Below are positions 23,073-32,138 of a stretch of 64,000 bases of DNA, piece by piece. Both the position numbers and the translations under genes were made by a program. Source of the DNA: Hungatella hathewayi (lineage in GTDB: Bacteria; Bacillota; Clostridia; Lachnospirales; Lachnospiraceae); assembly GCA_025149285.1 (NCBI GenBank), contig CP102274.1, forward strand, positions 1,875,501 through 1,939,500. The letters are read 5' to 3'. Numbering within the stretch: the stretch's first letter is position 1; each line of letters begins with the position of its first letter. Below the pieces are notes generated by a model, which was not told where the DNA came from, searched no databases, and saw only the letters and a list, made by a program, of their open reading frames with translations.

Positions 23073-23978
23073 ATGAAAAAAGGTATCCATTACTGGGGAC
23101 TCCCACATACGATGAATTTAAGGGAGAAGATGGAATTTGCTAAGAGATTGGGATTTGATGGAATAGAACTTGTAATTGTTGAAAAAGGGGAACTGCAGCC
23201 GGACTGCAGGAAAGAAGAACTGATGACGATCCGGCGGACGGCGAAGGAGACCGGGATAGAAATTATTTCAGTAAGCAGCAGTTTAAACTGGAAATGTTCT
23301 TTTACCAGCAATGATGCTCAGATACGAAAAAAGGCCGGAGAGATGCTGCGAAAACAGCTCTATACAGCAGCTGAACTTAACTCGGAGGTGGCATTAGCTC
23401 TGCCGGGCTTCGTAACAGCAGACTTTATTTCTGACGAAATTCACCCCTCCTTCCGGATTCATGGAGAAGAGGACTATCATCCGGGACTGGAAATTATTGA
23501 TTATAAAACAGCATATGAACGTTCACTTCAGGCATTTGAGGAGATTGCTCCCATCGCTGAAAGGGTGGGAGTGACGGTGGGAATTGAAAATATCTGGAAC
23601 CATTTTTTAATGTCACCGTTAGAAATGCGGCAGTTTATTGATGAGATCGGTTCAAACTATGTACAGGTGTATTTTGATATTGGCAATGTACTGCCCTCCG
23701 GGTATCCGGAGCAATGGATCCGGATTCTGGGGTCCCGCATGAAACGGGTTCATGTAAAAGATTTTAGAAAAGGCTGTTCCTCGGTTCAGGGTTTTGTAAA
23801 TTTGCTTAGTGGAGATATTGATTTTGTGAAAGTGATGCAGGCATTGCACGAGACTGGATATAATGGCTGGATTACCGCAGAGGTAAATGAAAAACGGGAT
23901 TATCCGGAGTTTGCTGCAAAGGCAAGTGCACTGGCTTTAGAGCAATTGCTGATGGAAAGGAGTAACAGCGATGTATGA
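23073..23978 (+). CDS. sugar-phosphate isomerase/epimerase (xylose-isomerase-like TIM barrel)
   Basis: ATG 23073 has AGGGAGGGG directly upstream; the ATG at 23052 does not. The 301-residue product belongs to the AP-endonuclease-2/xylose-isomerase-like barrels: GFDGIELVIVEKGE at the start, then the metal ligands Glu in GIENIWNHF, Asp in YFDIGNV, His in RVHVKDF and Glu in ITAEVNE. Such enzymes interconvert ketoses or their phosphates (IolI, hydroxypyruvate isomerase, D-tagatose/psicose epimerase). Its 3' end overlaps the transketolase start by eight bases. It probably supplies the ketose form used by the transketolase. Confidence 0.85.
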   Translation: MKKGIHYWGLPHTMNLREKMEFAKRLGFDGIELVIVEKGELQPDCRKEELMTIRRTAKETGIEIISVSSSLNWKCSFTSNDAQIRKKAGEMLRKQLYTAAELNSEVALALPGFVTADFISDEIHPSFRIHGEEDYHPGLEIIDYKTAYERSLQAFEEIAPIAERVGVTVGIENIWNHFLMSPLEMRQFIDEIGSNYVQVYFDIGNVLPSGYPEQWIRILGSRMKRVHVKDFRKGCSSVQGFVNLLSGDIDFVKVMQALHETGYNGWITAEVNEKRDYPEFAAKASALALEQLLMERSNSDV

Positions 23979-24834
23979 TATGATGAAATTAAAAACAATT
24001 GCAAATCAGCTCAGAATAGAAACAATTGAATCCGTATACAGGGCGAAATCCGGTCATATTGGAGGCTGTCTGTCTGCTGCCGAAATAATAACAGTTCTCT
24101 ATTTTTATAAAATGCGGTTAGATCCAGAACGGCCTGGGTGGGAAGATCGGGATCGTTTTGTACTGAGTAAGGGGCACTCTGCACCAATCTTGTACGCCGC
24201 ATTGGCAAAAAGAGGATTTTTTTCCGTGGAAGAGATGAGTCATCTGCGTCAGGCGGACAGCCATCTGCAGGGAGCACCCAATCCTAAGACGCCGGGAATT
24301 GATATGTCATCGGGGCCTTTGGGGCAGGGGCTGTCGGCCGCTGTAGGTATGGCTCTTGCAGCAAGGACGATGAAAAAAGATTTTTTTGTGTACTGTATGC
24401 TGGGAGATGGAGAAATTGAAGAAGGACAGATATGGGAAGCTGCTATGACTGCTTCAAAGTACCGATTAAATCGTTTGATTGCGATTCTGGACCATAATAA
24501 GGTGCAGATGAGCGGTACCAATGAAGAGATTATGCCCCTGGGGGATATAAAAGATAAGTTCGACTCGTTTGGATGGAAAACCTACAAGATAAACGGTCAT
24601 TCGATTTCTGAAATTATTGAAATACTGGATCATGTTACACAAGAGAGCCATGAAGAGAAGAGCAAACAGGATAAACCAGTTATGATTATTGCCAATACGG
24701 TTAAGGGAAAAGGAGTTTCTTTTATGGAAGGAAAAGCGGAGTGGCACGGGGCTGTACCGACAGAAGAACAGTATGATGCTGCATTGACTGAACTGGGAAA
24801 GGGAGAAAGTAATTTCGATCACTTACGCACTTAA
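23971..24834 (+). CDS. transketolase, N-terminal (thiamine diphosphate) subunit
   Basis: A 287-residue protein equal to the first domain of transketolase: SGHIGGCLSAAEI, SKGHSAPILYAALA, GPLGQGLSAAVGMALA and the ThDP motif GDGEIEEGQIWEA followed about 27 residues later by DHNKVQMSG. Split transketolases are common in Clostridia and act as heterotetramers with the downstream subunit. Here the pair belongs to a catabolic operon rather than the central pathway, so it may use a dedicated sugar. In the sulfo-transketolase route for sulfoquinovose a split enzyme is also dedicated, which makes that an interesting comparison. Confidence 0.93.
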   Translation: MYDMMKLKTIANQLRIETIESVYRAKSGHIGGCLSAAEIITVLYFYKMRLDPERPGWEDRDRFVLSKGHSAPILYAALAKRGFFSVEEMSHLRQADSHLQGAPNPKTPGIDMSSGPLGQGLSAAVGMALAARTMKKDFFVYCMLGDGEIEEGQIWEAAMTASKYRLNRLIAILDHNKVQMSGTNEEIMPLGDIKDKFDSFGWKTYKINGHSISEIIEILDHVTQESHEEKSKQDKPVMIIANTVKGKGVSFMEGKAEWHGAVPTEEQYDAALTELGKGESNFDHLRT

Positions 24835-24846
24835 GGAGGTGAAGAT

Positions 24847-25770
24847 ATGATAGCTAACAGAGTTGCTTATGGGAATATGGTACACAAGCTGGCAATGGAG
24901 GATGAACGGATTACGGTTGTAGATTCTGACTGCATAAATGTACTAAATTATGGTGAGTTTATTAGGGATTTTCCGGATCGTTTTTTTGAATGTGGGATTG
25001 CAGAGCAAAATATGGTATCCATAGCTGCCGGATTAGCGAGCTGCGGTATGATTCCGTTTGTGGCTTCCTTTGCAGTATTTACAAGTATGAGGGCGCTTGA
25101 TCAGGTGAGAAATATGATTTGTTATAATGGTTATAGCGTAAAAATAGTGGGAACTCATGCAGGGCTGGAAACTGGTTTTGACGGTGCGACACATCAGGCC
25201 ATAGAAGATATGGCTATTATGCGCGCTATACCAGGGCTTAGAGTTCTGGCTCCGTCCACACCGAATATGACTGCAAAACTTACGCGTTTGATGGCGGAGA
25301 CAGACGGGCCATTTTATATGAGATTCGGACGGGAAGTCAATCAGGAATATTACCCGGAGGATATGGAATTTACACTGGGAGGAAGCAGAGTACTTCGGGA
25401 TGGGGACCGTTTGACTGTTATGGCCTGTGGCCGCATGGTGGATTTTGCAGTTCGTGCAGCAGATCAGCTGATAAAAGAGGGGATCAGGGTAAGGGTTGTT
25501 GATATGTATTCCATCAAACCGATTGACGGGAAAGCGATAGAGGCTGCGGTGTCAGATACAGCATGCATTCTTACTATAGAGGATCATAATACGATTGGCG
25601 GCTTTGGCGGAGCGGTCAGCGAATACGTCACAGAACACTGTCCATGTAAAGTTCTAAAGATGGGAATGAGAGACGAGTTTGGACGTTCAGGCTCCAGCGC
25701 TGATTTATTTGAGATGTATGGCTTGACAGCAGATCGTATTGCTGCCAGGATTCGTGAATTGCTGGAGTGA
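24847..25770 (+). CDS. transketolase, C-terminal subunit
   Basis: A 307-residue protein with the Pyr domain and C-terminal domain of transketolase: ECGIAEQNMVSIAAGLA (the Glu that activates ThDP), THAGLETGFDGATHQ, YMRFGR and the C-terminal IEDHNTIGGFGGAV. It starts 12 bases after the N-terminal subunit behind AAGGAGGTG and is the last gene of the operon; a clear terminator follows. The two subunits form the active enzyme in the cytoplasm. Confidence 0.93.
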   Translation: MIANRVAYGNMVHKLAMEDERITVVDSDCINVLNYGEFIRDFPDRFFECGIAEQNMVSIAAGLASCGMIPFVASFAVFTSMRALDQVRNMICYNGYSVKIVGTHAGLETGFDGATHQAIEDMAIMRAIPGLRVLAPSTPNMTAKLTRLMAETDGPFYMRFGREVNQEYYPEDMEFTLGGSRVLRDGDRLTVMACGRMVDFAVRAADQLIKEGIRVRVVDMYSIKPIDGKAIEAAVSDTACILTIEDHNTIGGFGGAVSEYVTEHCPCKVLKMGMRDEFGRSGSSADLFEMYGLTADRIAARIRELLE

Positions 25771-25814
25771 ACAGAAGATTAATGGAATCTGAATGCAAAT
25801 AGAGAAAAAGCTGT

Positions 25815-25859
25815 AATCCAGCCAAAATTCCTGGTTTAGGGAAATTGGCTGGATTTTTC
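25815..25859 (+). terminator. terminator of the DeoR/TauT/transketolase operon
   Basis: AATCCAGCCAA (25815-25825) pairs perfectly with TTGGCTGGATT (25845-25855), followed by T residues. The rest of 25860-26036 holds no recognised gene. Confidence 0.9.
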
Positions 25860-26036
25860 TGGCTTTTTATCAAAAACAAAGTTAGCAGTTCCTTCGTAGT
25901 TACTCTTTGTAATGGAGTCGAAATATTGTTTTGCATAGTCCGGTGGCGCTAGAACTGTTATCCGATAAGAAAAAGGATGCCAAACACCCGTTCTTGCGTT
26001 ATAATGGTTTTTAAGGAGTGCAGGAGGAAGAGAATT

Positions 26037-28817
26037 ATGGATATCAATGATCTGATTATTTACAGAAGAACCATGCCGGAGCGGAGTGCCCGTTATGCCG
26101 GCTTCCCAGCGGAGCTTCCGGAGGAACTGCGGGAATATTTACAGAAAAATGGGGTGAGAGGGCTTTATATCCATCAGGCGGAGATGTTTTTAAGGGCTCT
26201 GAAAGGGGAGAATGTGGTGATTACCACCTCCACGGCCAGCGGCAAGACTCTGGGCTTTCTGCTTCCTGTCATCGAGGAAATTTTAAGGAATCCACTGGCG
26301 CGGGCGGTCTTCATCTATCCGACGAAGGCGCTGGCAAGCGACCAGTACCGCGCGATCCTGCCATACATTGAATATTTCGGAAAGAACCGGATTTCTGCGG
26401 GAGTTTACGACGGTGATACGCCTGCGGGGGAGAGGAGCCGGATCCGGAAAGAAGCAAATATTATTCTGACCAACCCGGAGATGGTGAATGGGGCTTTTTT
26501 GCCGAATCACAGTAAATTCGGATTCGATTTTATTTTTGCGAATCTGAAGTTTGTCGTCATCGATGAGCTTCACACCTACAGAGGCGTGTTTGGATCCCAT
26601 CTGGCCAATGTATTCCGCCGGCTTCACCGGATATGCCGCTATTACGGCTCTTCACCGGTCTTTCTGTGCAGCTCGGCCACGATTGCCAATCCTGTCGAAC
26701 TGGCAGAGGAGATCTGCGGGCGAAAATTCGTGCGAATCGAGTGGGACGGCTCTCCGGCGGCAGAACGGACCTATCTCCTGATCAAGCCCCCGAAGATTCT
26801 GGGGCACGATAAAAAGTACTATGGACAGGTGCAGGCTACAGCTGTGGCGGCGGAGCTGATTCCGGAACTGGTGGAACAGAGAAAGAATTTTATCGCATTT
26901 GCCCGCTCCCGAAGAAATGTGGAGGTAATTCTAAAGGAGGCAAGGGACCGTCTTGAAGCGGAAAGCGCATTAAATGCATCCCAGGCAGATAAGATATCCG
27001 GTTACCGGGGCGGTTACACGCCTGCGGAGCGTAAGGAGATTGAGCACAAGATGGTGACGGGGGCGCTGTGCGGACTGGTGTCGACCAATGCGCTGGAGCT
27101 TGGAATCGATATCGGTAAGATTGATGCCACCGTGCTGGCCGGTTATCCGGGAACGAGGGCTTCCTTCTGGCAGCAGACAGGCCGGGCCGGAAGAAGCGGC
27201 CGGGCATGCACCAATTATCTGATTCTTGACAATCTGCCTTTCGATCAGTACATCGGAACGAACCCGGGATGGCTGTTCGAAAACAGCAGTGAGAGCGCCG
27301 TGGTAGACAAAAATAACCTTTTAATCGAACTTTCCCACATCAGGGCGGCTGCGGCGGAGATTCCCCTGACATTGGACGACGCCTCTGTCTTTCCGGACCT
27401 GGGTGAGACGATTCCGGTTCTGATGCGGGCAAAGGAGCTGACCGGACAGAATGGCAAATTCGCATGGTCTGGCGGTTCCTTCCCGGCAGGAGACTACAGC
27501 CTGAGAGGGATCGATCCCAACCGGTACAAGCTGCTCTTAAAGGACAGCGGAAAAGAGATCACGGAGATGGACGAGATGCAGGCGTTCCGTGAAATCCACC
27601 CCGGAGCTGTCTATTTACACGGCGGCGTTCAGTATCAGGTAGTGACGCTGGATCTGGAGACAAGGACGGCCCGCGCTGTGCCATTTAACGGAAATTACTA
27701 TACAACGCCTATGGGGAATACGGATATTACGATCATTCATGGAAGGAAAGAGAAGTCATGGAAACGGACAGAGGTGGTGTTTGGCGATGTAAATGTCAAC
27801 GCGCAGGTTTCCCTGTACCGCAAACTGCAGTTTCATAACCACCAGAATCTGGGCTATGAACAGATTCAACCATCGCTGTCCAGAGAATTTGACACGGAGA
27901 GCATCTGGCTGAAGCTTCCGGGCAATGTGGTAACGGCCTACCGCCGTCTGCTGCAGGAGAGTCCAAACGGGAAGATGATCCGCAACAATCATTTTGAGGG
28001 GCTGTGCTATGCCCTCCAAAACGCTGCGCGCCTGGTAACCATGACGGAGCAGGAGGACATCGGCACGACTGTCAGTACGAACGCCGTGTATGCAGAAAAA
28101 AGCACACAGGAGTCTGTATTTCTCTTTCTCTACGATCAGTATACCGGCGGTCTTGGATATGCGGAGAAAGCGTATGAGTTGATCCCGGAGATTATAGAAA
28201 ATGGTATCGCCATGGTGGGCGGCTGTCCCTGCGAGGACGGCTGCGCCGCCTGTGTCGGAGATTACCACCTTGATAAAAGCATGGTGCTGTGGGGGCTTAA
28301 GAATCTGCTGGAGGAGTCTGAGGTCCCGAAGCATGTGAAAATGGCGCCGTACGGGCCATCGACATTTATACAGAAGCCATTTCGGTTTAACGGGCTGGAA
28401 GAACAGTGGGAGGCATTTACCGCCATGCTGCTGAAAAACGGGGAACCCTTCGCCTCCTTTTTAAATACGGTGGCCGGGGTCAGAACGGAAGAGAGAAGAC
28501 TTGCCCTGATTACGGACCAGCCATTTTACCGGGAATGGATTATGGAGGAGACTAACCGGAAGGCCCTTCATAATCTGATTTCCTATTATACGGATGCACC
28601 GGCGGGATTTGAACTGGAGGTGGAGATTCGGAAGAAGGAGGAAAACAGAAGGAACGGCTGTGATACGGGGAGTGGAACAGCCGGTAAAAAGGCTGGCAAC
28701 AGCGGTGAGGGAAACACTGGAATCGAAAGTGACGGATTTGGCAGCAGTGAAGACGATGGCGATATGCGAAGAAAGCTCGAACAGAGACTTGATAAGCTTA
28801 AAAAGAAGGAGAATTAG
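26037..28817 (+). CDS. DEAD/DEAH helicase with DUF1998 zinc domain (MrfA/YprA-Hrq1 type)
   Basis: ATG 26037 is chosen because AGGAGGAAG precedes it. The 926-residue product has superfamily 2 motifs: STASGKTLGF (I), YPTKALASDQ (Ia), TNPEMVN, VVIDELHTYRGVFGSH (II), CSSATIANP (III), TNALELGIDIGKID (V) and QQTGRAGRSGR (VI). The C-terminal DUF1998 region carries the Cys cluster CPCEDGCAAC near residue 740. This is the architecture of B. subtilis MrfA (mitomycin repair) and yeast Hrq1, 3'-5' helicases for crosslink repair. The last 60 residues are a low-complexity Gly/Ser/Asp tail. The next gene, a UvrD-type helicase, begins on the base after the stop. Confidence 0.92.
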   Translation: MDINDLIIYRRTMPERSARYAGFPAELPEELREYLQKNGVRGLYIHQAEMFLRALKGENVVITTSTASGKTLGFLLPVIEEILRNPLARAVFIYPTKALASDQYRAILPYIEYFGKNRISAGVYDGDTPAGERSRIRKEANIILTNPEMVNGAFLPNHSKFGFDFIFANLKFVVIDELHTYRGVFGSHLANVFRRLHRICRYYGSSPVFLCSSATIANPVELAEEICGRKFVRIEWDGSPAAERTYLLIKPPKILGHDKKYYGQVQATAVAAELIPELVEQRKNFIAFARSRRNVEVILKEARDRLEAESALNASQADKISGYRGGYTPAERKEIEHKMVTGALCGLVSTNALELGIDIGKIDATVLAGYPGTRASFWQQTGRAGRSGRACTNYLILDNLPFDQYIGTNPGWLFENSSESAVVDKNNLLIELSHIRAAAAEIPLTLDDASVFPDLGETIPVLMRAKELTGQNGKFAWSGGSFPAGDYSLRGIDPNRYKLLLKDSGKEITEMDEMQAFREIHPGAVYLHGGVQYQVVTLDLETRTARAVPFNGNYYTTPMGNTDITIIHGRKEKSWKRTEVVFGDVNVNAQVSLYRKLQFHNHQNLGYEQIQPSLSREFDTESIWLKLPGNVVTAYRRLLQESPNGKMIRNNHFEGLCYALQNAARLVTMTEQEDIGTTVSTNAVYAEKSTQESVFLFLYDQYTGGLGYAEKAYELIPEIIENGIAMVGGCPCEDGCAACVGDYHLDKSMVLWGLKNLLEESEVPKHVKMAPYGPSTFIQKPFRFNGLEEQWEAFTAMLLKNGEPFASFLNTVAGVRTEERRLALITDQPFYREWIMEETNRKALHNLISYYTDAPAGFELEVEIRKKEENRRNGCDTGSGTAGKKAGNSGEGNTGIESDGFGSSEDDGDMRRKLEQRLDKLKKKEN

Positions 28818-31148
28818 GTGGACTGGGAAAGAGAATGGGAACGGCTGAACCCTTATCAGCGGGAAGCGGTCACCAATGAAAATACGGCCTGTCTTGTGAG
28901 TGCGAATGTGGGAAGCGGAAAAACGACGGTGCTGACCGCAAAAATTCTGTATCTCCATGAGGTGAAGCATGTGAGTTACCGGAATATAATGGTGCTTACA
29001 TTTACAAACAGGGCGGCGGCTGAAATCCGGGAGCGGCTTGTGAGTGCGGATCCGGCAGTGACTCCGGAGGAGACGGAAAACTTCGGGACGTTTCACGGTG
29101 TGGCTCTGGGGCTTCTGAAAAAAAAGCTTCCAGTGGAGAACCTGGGATATACGAAGGACTTCATGGTGATGGAGCCGGATGAGGAACTGGAACTGGCCCA
29201 TACGCTGATTGCGGAGAAGAAACTGAAGATAAAGTACAAAAATCGGCTGAGAAAGCGGCTGTCGGAAGCGGAGCGTGTATCGGCGGCGGGAGCTGCCGGC
29301 GGCCAGGATGATCTGGAAATCCTGGCAGGACTTCTCACAGAGGAAAAAATCAGGCGAAATAAGATGACATTTTCGGATCTGATGAAAAATGCCTGCCTTT
29401 TGATGGCGGAAGTGAGGGGGGAGGACGAAAGATCTGAGGTCGATGGGGAGAAGGAATGCAGTGGAGAGAAGGAATGCGGCGAGGAGAAGGAATGCAGTGG
29501 GGAGAATGGCTTTAGCGAAGAGAATGAATGCAGCAGGAATATTCAATGGGTGATTGTTGATGAAGTGCAGGACTGTGATGGGAAACAGCTGGAGTTTATC
29601 GACTGCTTTATGACAGGGGGAGCGAAATTGTTTGCGGTCGGGGATCCAAATCAGGTGATCTACAGCTGGCGAGGAAGCGCGTTTAATCTGTTTTATACGT
29701 TGAAGACGCGATATCAGGCGGCAGAACTTTCACTGCCGGTTAATTACCGGTCCAGCAATGAGATTTTGGAGGCGGCCCGGTGTTTTCAGCAGAACGGAGG
29801 GGCCCTGGAAGGTACGAGAGGCGGAGGAGAGAAGATTGTGGTGAAGAATCACTACAACTCCTTTCAGGAGGCGTGTTATCTGGCTGACCGGATCTGTGAA
29901 CTGCAGAAACAGGGGATTCCTTTTGACGAAATTGCCATATTCTATCGCTTACAGAGTCAGTCTAAGGTGATGGAGGACGTATTTTCAAAGAATGAAATTC
30001 CATATGAAGTGGCCGTTAAGACGGGGATCCATGAAATCCCTGCGTTGGAATGGCTCCTGCGGCTTCTGCGATTCCTGGCGGATCCGGCTGACCGCGCTGC
30101 TGCGGTTTTCGTTCTGAGCAGCCGGGAATACGGCGTGGGAATTTCTGCAAAGAAGGCGGAAAAACTGGCTGAGGAAAGTTGTGCATGGGTGTGTGGGCGG
30201 AAGGAAGCTCAAGAGAACGGATCAGAAAAAGCAGCGGCGCCCGGACTTTTCGAAAGAATGGTTTCGTTTGCCCGGAATGGCGCTGAGATAGAGGATACAA
30301 ATGGGTTTTATGAATATTTTGACCTGGATTGTTCACTGAAACCCAATGCGTCGTCTTATGGAGAGGATAAGGCGAATGTCTGTCATTTCCTGGACCGTAT
30401 GTTTGCATTTATGAAGGCGAAAGGGTTCAGTCTTCCGGAAGGACTTCGGGAATTTTTAAATTCAGCGGCACTGTACGGGACCTCCCGGGAACTGCTTCCT
30501 GAGACAGACGGCGCTGGGGAGAACCGCGTGAAAATGATGACGCTCCATGCTTCAAAGGGGCTTGAGTTTTCCCATGTCTTTATCATTGGTGTGAATTATG
30601 GCCTGATTCCTTTGCGAACGAAAGGGCTGGACAGTGAGGACGAGGAAAGGAGGCTGTTTTTCGTCGGAATTACACGGGCAAGAAATTATCTGGAGCTTTC
30701 CTGGTATACCAATCCCGACATCTTCGGTGTAATGGCCGGGGAAAGCCGCTATATCCGGATGATCCCGTCAGAACTGGTGAAGGGGCAGGAGTCGGAGATG
30801 AGGACGGGAACAGCCAATTTGCAGGAGCTGCGGAGACAGGTGCAGATGGCGAAGGAAAATGGCGAGAAGATGGCAGACAGGGAGGACGTGGCGAAAACAG
30901 ATAAGATGGAAGAATGGGTGGATGCAGGTGAATTGAAGGAAATGGAGGCGGAAACACCGTACATGGAATCTGTGTCTGTCTCTGAATCTGCTTCTGCCTC
31001 TGCCGAAATACGGGTTCGCCATGAAACATACGGATACGGCAAAGTGGTTGAAGAAGATGACACAATGATTACCGTAGAATTTGACGGATACGGAAGAAAA
31101 GAATTTATCAAGGCATTCAGCTGTCTGGAAATGCTGAGTGAACAATAG
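28818..31148 (+). CDS. UvrD/PcrA-like superfamily 1 helicase
   Basis: The start is GTG 28818, immediately after the previous stop and served by AAGGAG. The 776-residue protein shows Walker A SANVGSGKTTVL, motif Ia TFTNRAAAEIRERL, motif II VIVDEVQDCD, motif III GDPNQVIYSWRG, motif IV NYRSSNEIL, motif V MTLHASKGLEFSHV and motif VI RRLFFVGITRARN. The C-terminus (VRHETYGYGKVV ... ITVEFDGYGRKEF) is the Tudor-like RNA polymerase-binding tail of PcrA/UvrD. An 18-base tandem repeat encodes an EKECSG-type linker just before motif II. Co-transcription with the MrfA-like helicase suggests a DNA-repair unit. Confidence 0.92.
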   Translation: MDWEREWERLNPYQREAVTNENTACLVSANVGSGKTTVLTAKILYLHEVKHVSYRNIMVLTFTNRAAAEIRERLVSADPAVTPEETENFGTFHGVALGLLKKKLPVENLGYTKDFMVMEPDEELELAHTLIAEKKLKIKYKNRLRKRLSEAERVSAAGAAGGQDDLEILAGLLTEEKIRRNKMTFSDLMKNACLLMAEVRGEDERSEVDGEKECSGEKECGEEKECSGENGFSEENECSRNIQWVIVDEVQDCDGKQLEFIDCFMTGGAKLFAVGDPNQVIYSWRGSAFNLFYTLKTRYQAAELSLPVNYRSSNEILEAARCFQQNGGALEGTRGGGEKIVVKNHYNSFQEACYLADRICELQKQGIPFDEIAIFYRLQSQSKVMEDVFSKNEIPYEVAVKTGIHEIPALEWLLRLLRFLADPADRAAAVFVLSSREYGVGISAKKAEKLAEESCAWVCGRKEAQENGSEKAAAPGLFERMVSFARNGAEIEDTNGFYEYFDLDCSLKPNASSYGEDKANVCHFLDRMFAFMKAKGFSLPEGLREFLNSAALYGTSRELLPETDGAGENRVKMMTLHASKGLEFSHVFIIGVNYGLIPLRTKGLDSEDEERRLFFVGITRARNYLELSWYTNPDIFGVMAGESRYIRMIPSELVKGQESEMRTGTANLQELRRQVQMAKENGEKMADREDVAKTDKMEEWVDAGELKEMEAETPYMESVSVSESASASAEIRVRHETYGYGKVVEEDDTMITVEFDGYGRKEFIKAFSCLEMLSEQ
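29448..29537 (+). repeat. five 18-base in-frame tandem repeats inside the UvrD-like helicase
   Basis: Units of exactly 18 bases begin at 29448, 29466, 29484, 29502 and 29520. The first is GAGAAGGAATGCAGTGGA; units 4 and 5 have diverged. They encode EKECSG, EKECGE, EKECSG, ENGFSE and ENECSR, a charged linker between the helicase 1B region and motif II. Copy number can change without shifting the frame. Confidence 0.85.
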
Positions 31149-31160
31149 GGAGGAATTTTG

Positions 31161-32105
31161 ATGAACTATTACGCTGGAATGGACATAGGCGGGACAAACG
31201 GAAGATTAAAGCTGGAAGACGGGGACGGAAATATTCTCGGGAAGTTTACCGGGCCGGGCTGCAGCATAAATACGGACGGATACGATAAGAGCCGGAGCCG
31301 CTGCCGGGAACTGGTGCTTCCGGCGCTGAAGGAGCTGGGACTGAATCCAACGGACTGTATGGGTATTTGCGTGGCGGCAAGCGGAATTGATTCACCGGGA
31401 TATGAGAAGATGTGCCGGGATATTTTTGAAGAAATGGGATTTAAGTCCGACTGTATCCGGGCAGTCAATGACTGTGAGGTCTTCCTGTATCTGAAGGGGG
31501 GACCGTCGATGGTGGTGGTATCCGGTACCGGTTCTATCTGCTATGGAATCGATGCGAAGGGTACTATAACAAGAACTGGCGGCTGGAATCATATCTTAAG
31601 CGACGAGGGCAGTGCATTTTATCTGGGGCTGCAGACCATGAGACTTGCGGCAGAGGATCTGGATGAGAGGACGAAATGTCCGTATCTTACCCGGAGGTTT
31701 ATGGAAACGAGCGGCCTGGATACGCTGGAAAAGATTGATTTGTTCGTGAATGAGCATTTGTTTGATAAGCCGGAAATCGCCCGATTTTCCATGATTGCCT
31801 ATGAGGCCGCCAAACAGGGGGATTCACAGGCGGAAGGAATTCTAAAGGATTGTGCGGAAAAACTATGGAAACTGATTGAAGACACCGCCCGTAAGGCCGG
31901 CTGGACCAGGCAAAGCCAGGTGTTCCCTGACAGTGGGAAGGAAACACGCCATTTGTGGCTGTGGGGCAGTGTTCTGGTTAAAAATGAGATAATCAGAGAC
32001 GAAGTGGTAAAAAGGGTGAGACAGGCCATGCCGGATATCATTGTTGCTGTTCCGGAGACAAGTGCGTTAGATTTGGCTTTGATGCTTGCGGGAAAGATCA
32101 GATAA
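31161..32105 (+). CDS. BadF/BadG-family ATPase, N-acetylglucosamine-kinase-like
   Basis: ATG 31161 follows GGAGGAATTTTG; the TTG just upstream is less likely. The 314-residue product has the ASKHA fold: phosphate-1 loop GMDIGGTNGRLKLED, GICVAASGID, AVNDCEVFLYLKGG, phosphate-2 loop VVSGTGSICYG followed by RTGGWNHILSDEGSAFYLG, and a C-terminal adenosine loop LWGSVLVKN. This matches the BadF/BcrAD/NAGK group, which includes eukaryotic-type GlcNAc kinases; the G-W-x-x-x-x-x-D-E-G-S signature favours a hexosamine kinase. It lies 12 bases after the helicase stop. Its relation to the helicases is unclear, and it may only share the transcript. Confidence 0.82.
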   Translation: MNYYAGMDIGGTNGRLKLEDGDGNILGKFTGPGCSINTDGYDKSRSRCRELVLPALKELGLNPTDCMGICVAASGIDSPGYEKMCRDIFEEMGFKSDCIRAVNDCEVFLYLKGGPSMVVVSGTGSICYGIDAKGTITRTGGWNHILSDEGSAFYLGLQTMRLAAEDLDERTKCPYLTRRFMETSGLDTLEKIDLFVNEHLFDKPEIARFSMIAYEAAKQGDSQAEGILKDCAEKLWKLIEDTARKAGWTRQSQVFPDSGKETRHLWLWGSVLVKNEIIRDEVVKRVRQAMPDIIVAVPETSALDLALMLAGKIR

Positions 32106-32138
32106 AAAGAGATGATCGGATTAAATGGAGGTAAAAGT

